This document shows, one piece after another, positions 61,714-64,000 of a DNA stretch of 64,000 nucleotides. The stretch lies in NCBI GenBank assembly GCA_964468185.1, contig CAYXTR010000009.1, forward strand, positions 62,001 to 126,000, given 5' to 3'. Source of the DNA: JANQFV01 sp964468185 (GTDB taxonomy: Bacteria > Planctomycetota > Phycisphaerae > UBA1845 > Fen-1342). The translations under genes and the position numbers were made by a program. The stretch's first letter is position 1. Every line of letters starts with the position of its first letter. The notes under the pieces were generated by a model. It did not search any database. It was not told the DNA's origin and was given only the letters and a program-made list of their open reading frames with translations.

Positions 61714-63144
61714 ATGCGACCGTTGATGTGGTTCCGCAGCGATCTGCGGACGGACGACAATCGGGCGCTCTATCACGCTTGCGACAAGGCCCGTCGCGGC
61801 GTGGTCGGTGTGTTCGCGATCTGTGCCGACCAGTGGCGGCAGCACGACTGGGGTAGCGTAAGGGTCGAGTTCCTGCTGCGCAATGTGGCCTGCCTGCGCG
61901 AACAGCTTCTCAAACTCAATATCCCGCTGCTGATCATCAAGCCACGCCTGTTCGCCGACATCGCCGTAGAACTCCTGCGCCTGGCGCGTCGCCGCGCGTG
62001 TGATGCGCTCTACTTCAATCGCGAGTATGAAGTGAACGAACGTCGCCGTGACGACGCCGTCACCGAGCTGTTCGGCGAGCACGGTTGGCCCGTCGCCGCA
62101 TTCGACGACCAAACCACCCTGCCGCCGGACGGGTTACGAACGCAGGAAGGCAACTTCTATACGGTCTTTACCCCGTTCAAACGCGCGTGGTGTGAGCGGG
62201 TTGAATCAACGCATGGCGTGGAGCCGCTGCGCGCGCCACGGACACAGCCCGAGCTCGTCGGCCCGCCTGACGACCTGCCGGAGCGACTCGTCGGGTATCA
62301 CCTTTCCGCCGGCCTGCCCGAGTTGTGGCCCGCCGGGGAGCACCACGCGCTCCGCCAGTTGTCCGACTTCGTCACGGACCGGATCGCGGCCTACCGGCGA
62401 CGACGAGATAACCCCGCCATTGAGGCCACGAGTCGCTTGTCCCCCTATCTCACGCTCGGTGTCATCTCGCCGCGGCGCTGTCTCGCCGAAGCACGCGCGG
62501 CCAACCGCGGCGTTTTGCAGGACGGCCGCGCCGGTCCGACGACGTGGATCAGCGAACTCATCTGGCGCGAGTTCTACCGGCACATTCTCGTCGGCTATCC
62601 CCGTGTTTCGATGGACCGCGCTTTTCGCGAAGAAACCGACGCACTGGACTGGCGCTATGACGAAGATGAGTTCGCGGCCTGGTGTGCCGGACAGACAGGG
62701 TACCCGCTCGTCGACGCCGGTCTGCGGCAGCTCGCGCAAACGGGCTGGATGCATAATCGCCTGCGGATGATCGTCGCCATGTTTCTGACCAAGGACCTGT
62801 TGCTCGACTGGCGCTGGGGCGAGCGCCATTTCATGCAACACCTTATCGACGGGGATCTCGCGAGCAATAACGGCGGCTGGCAATGGTCCGCCTCAACCGG
62901 CACCGACGCCGCCCCGTACTTCCGTATCTTCAATCCCACCACGCAGTCCCAGCGGTTCGATCCCGACGGTGACTTCATCCGCGCATACGTGCCCGAGTTA
63001 CGCGAAGTGCCGAAGAAGGCGATCCACGATCCGCCGACGGACATCCGGCGAAGACACGACTACCCCGCGCCGATCTGCGATCACAAGGCTGGTCGCGAAC
63101 GCGCACTCCACGCCTTCAAGCGACTGAAAGAGGACGTCTCATGA
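61714..63144 (+). CDS. phrB: Deoxyribodipyrimidine photolyase (CPD photolyase, class I)
   Basis: A 476-residue FAD photolyase that splits cyclobutane pyrimidine dimers with light. The N-terminal antenna domain begins RPLMWFRSDLRTDDNRAL. The FAD/DNA-binding domain contains SRLSPYLTLGVISPRR, WISELIWREFYRHIL, TGYPLVDAGLRQL, TGWMHNRLRMIVA and GGWQWSASTGTDAAPYFRIFNP. Length and motifs match class I photolyases with MTHF-type antenna. It is the last gene of the SDR-DUF2867-FeS photolyase operon, 3 nt after the previous gene. Confidence 0.95.
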   Translation: MRPLMWFRSDLRTDDNRALYHACDKARRGVVGVFAICADQWRQHDWGSVRVEFLLRNVACLREQLLKLNIPLLIIKPRLFADIAVELLRLARRRACDALYFNREYEVNERRRDDAVTELFGEHGWPVAAFDDQTTLPPDGLRTQEGNFYTVFTPFKRAWCERVESTHGVEPLRAPRTQPELVGPPDDLPERLVGYHLSAGLPELWPAGEHHALRQLSDFVTDRIAAYRRRRDNPAIEATSRLSPYLTLGVISPRRCLAEARAANRGVLQDGRAGPTTWISELIWREFYRHILVGYPRVSMDRAFREETDALDWRYDEDEFAAWCAGQTGYPLVDAGLRQLAQTGWMHNRLRMIVAMFLTKDLLLDWRWGERHFMQHLIDGDLASNNGGWQWSASTGTDAAPYFRIFNPTTQSQRFDPDGDFIRAYVPELREVPKKAIHDPPTDIRRRHDYPAPICDHKAGRERALHAFKRLKEDVS

Positions 63145-63171
63145 GGCCGCCCTCACGCGGCACACATGGCG

Positions 63172-64000
63172 TTACTCGGCTGCGGCCGGCTGAAACAGCC
63201 GTAAGGCGTCTGCCACACGCGGCAGCGGCTCCGCGGTAACTTTGGGCTGCTTCCGAGATCCCGTCACACGATAACGAACGAGGTCGTTACCAACTGCGAT
63301 CAGCCACTCGGTAATCACTGGAATGGGCGAGTCTTCGTTCTGCGGAGCTCCGAATAGTGTCAGGTCCAGCCGATCACTGCGCAGATTCCAACTCCCCTTG
63401 CCGACCAGACGCAAGTGGGGACTGCGGATGTCCACGTGCTGGAGGCGAATGTCACGCCCCGTCCAGATGAACTCGAGTTCCGCCCGATCGACCGCATCCG
63501 CGCGCGCGCTGCGGGGCATGTGCTCGTCACGCGCAACGGATGCCAGCACCGGCGTGCGAACCAGCGACGCACCGCGGATGACGATGCGGCCACCACCCAC
63601 CCGCGACTGCACGTCGCCCGCCGTCCCCCGCAGCCACACGCGACCAGTGATCAACCCCTCGCTGGGCGGCGTCTGCTCCGGATCCTCCGGCGGTAGCAGT
63701 TCACCCAAGATCACGTCCTGCATGGTCAGTTCAATCTCGTACGCCGACGTGTCGGTGTCGATCCACAAGTGGCCCTGCGCCTCGCCACCGCACAGCCGTA
63801 TGCTGACATCGTCGATGCGCACCCACCCTTCGTCGGGGAGGTATGTCAGCGTGCCATGCCAGCGCTCGAAGGCCCGCTTGGCAATCCGCCCACGCTGCAA
63901 GTCAATCTCGCCATCGAGTCGCACGGCACCATCCGGCGACACGTCGCAGCGTCCCGTCAGCGCACCCCGCAATTCATCGAGCGGGAATCCCAGCCGCAGG
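63172..64000 (-). CDS. AsmA/TamB-like protein, C-terminal part
   Basis: The C-terminal 276 or so codons of a larger gene whose frame stays open to the window edge; the 5' end and the true start lie outside. The visible part is beta-rich with repeating AsmA-like elements: SIRLCGGEAQGHLWIDTDT, LITGRVWLRGTAGD, LQHVDIRSPHLRLVGKGSWN and LFGAPQNEDSPIPVI. Such C termini occur in AsmA/TamB-family bridge proteins that carry lipids or outer-membrane proteins between membranes. The family assignment is by pattern only. It is convergent with the photolyase gene, 27 nt apart. Confidence 0.6.
   Translation of the reverse strand, partial: LRLGFPLDELRGALTGRCDVSPDGAVRLDGEIDLQRGRIAKRAFERWHGTLTYLPDEGWVRIDDVSIRLCGGEAQGHLWIDTDTSAYEIELTMQDVILGELLPPEDPEQTPPSEGLITGRVWLRGTAGDVQSRVGGGRIVIRGASLVRTPVLASVARDEHMPRSARADAVDRAELEFIWTGRDIRLQHVDIRSPHLRLVGKGSWNLRSDRLDLTLFGAPQNEDSPIPVITEWLIAVGNDLVRYRVTGSRKQPKVTAEPLPRVADALRLFQPAAAE

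Noticed and set aside
1..64000. tRNA or rRNA genes
   Set aside because: No stretch with a recognisable T-loop/anticodon arrangement or rRNA core was found by eye; a tRNAscan search would be decisive.

Overview
The window is a high-GC chromosomal segment that most resembles a Planctomycetota genome, probably Phycisphaerae-like and probably assembled from short reads or a metagenome. The signs are a C-terminal type I dockerin with two D-x-D-x-D calcium loops on a secreted enzyme, a membrane protein ending in a CPxC...CPxC zinc ribbon, long Ig-like surface proteins, a secretin/LptE/BamD-like set implying an outer membrane, and a 100-N scaffold gap. No tRNA, rRNA, CRISPR array, transposase or integrase was recognised. 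The lineage is inferred from family content, not from a marker tree.

Region 1 (1-10.3 kb): a MazG-like pyrophosphohydrolase, ornithine aminotransferase, a zinc-ribbon membrane protein, malate dehydrogenase and a compact ruvC-ruvA-ruvB operon, all on the minus strand. These are followed on the plus strand by an S41 processing protease with a clear intrinsic terminator and a BACON-like lipoprotein.

Region 2 (10.4-20.9 kb, minus strand): secretin, TPR lipoprotein, BamD-like TPR protein, LptE-like lipoprotein, FtsH, a HAD hydrolase and a secreted ankyrin/M14-carboxypeptidase/dockerin fusion. The 4-nt overlaps couple envelope genes to one another.

Region 3 (21.3-37.9 kb, plus strand): four pseudopilin-like genes in the order H-J-I-K, the last carrying a LamG-type lectin fold. 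They are followed by one giant Ig-like surface protein interrupted by the assembly gap, a small lipoprotein, and a secreted C10 (streptopain-type) protease with seven C-terminal beta-domain repeats. With the divergent secretin and a PilT-type ATPase at 52.3 kb, this suggests a type II secretion/type IV pilus-like surface system.

Region 4 (38-53.4 kb): GDSL esterase, group II amino-acid decarboxylase, a very long coiled-coil protein, aroA, an XRE/S24-like regulator, an FHA protein, HemW, a processive family 2 glycosyltransferase, a candidate structured RNA, a saccharopine-dehydrogenase-like enzyme and PilT.

Region 5 (53.7-63.1 kb) is the most coherent accessory system. A CarH/LitR-type MerR regulator is divergent from two FAS1-domain and DUF378 genes. 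Beyond two hairpins lies an operon of an SDR protein, a DUF2867 protein, an iron-sulfur (6-4)-type photolyase and a class I photolyase. It looks like a light or photodamage regulon, but the regulator has lost the cobalt-ligating histidines that B12 sensing needs. A truncated AsmA/TamB-like gene runs off the right edge.
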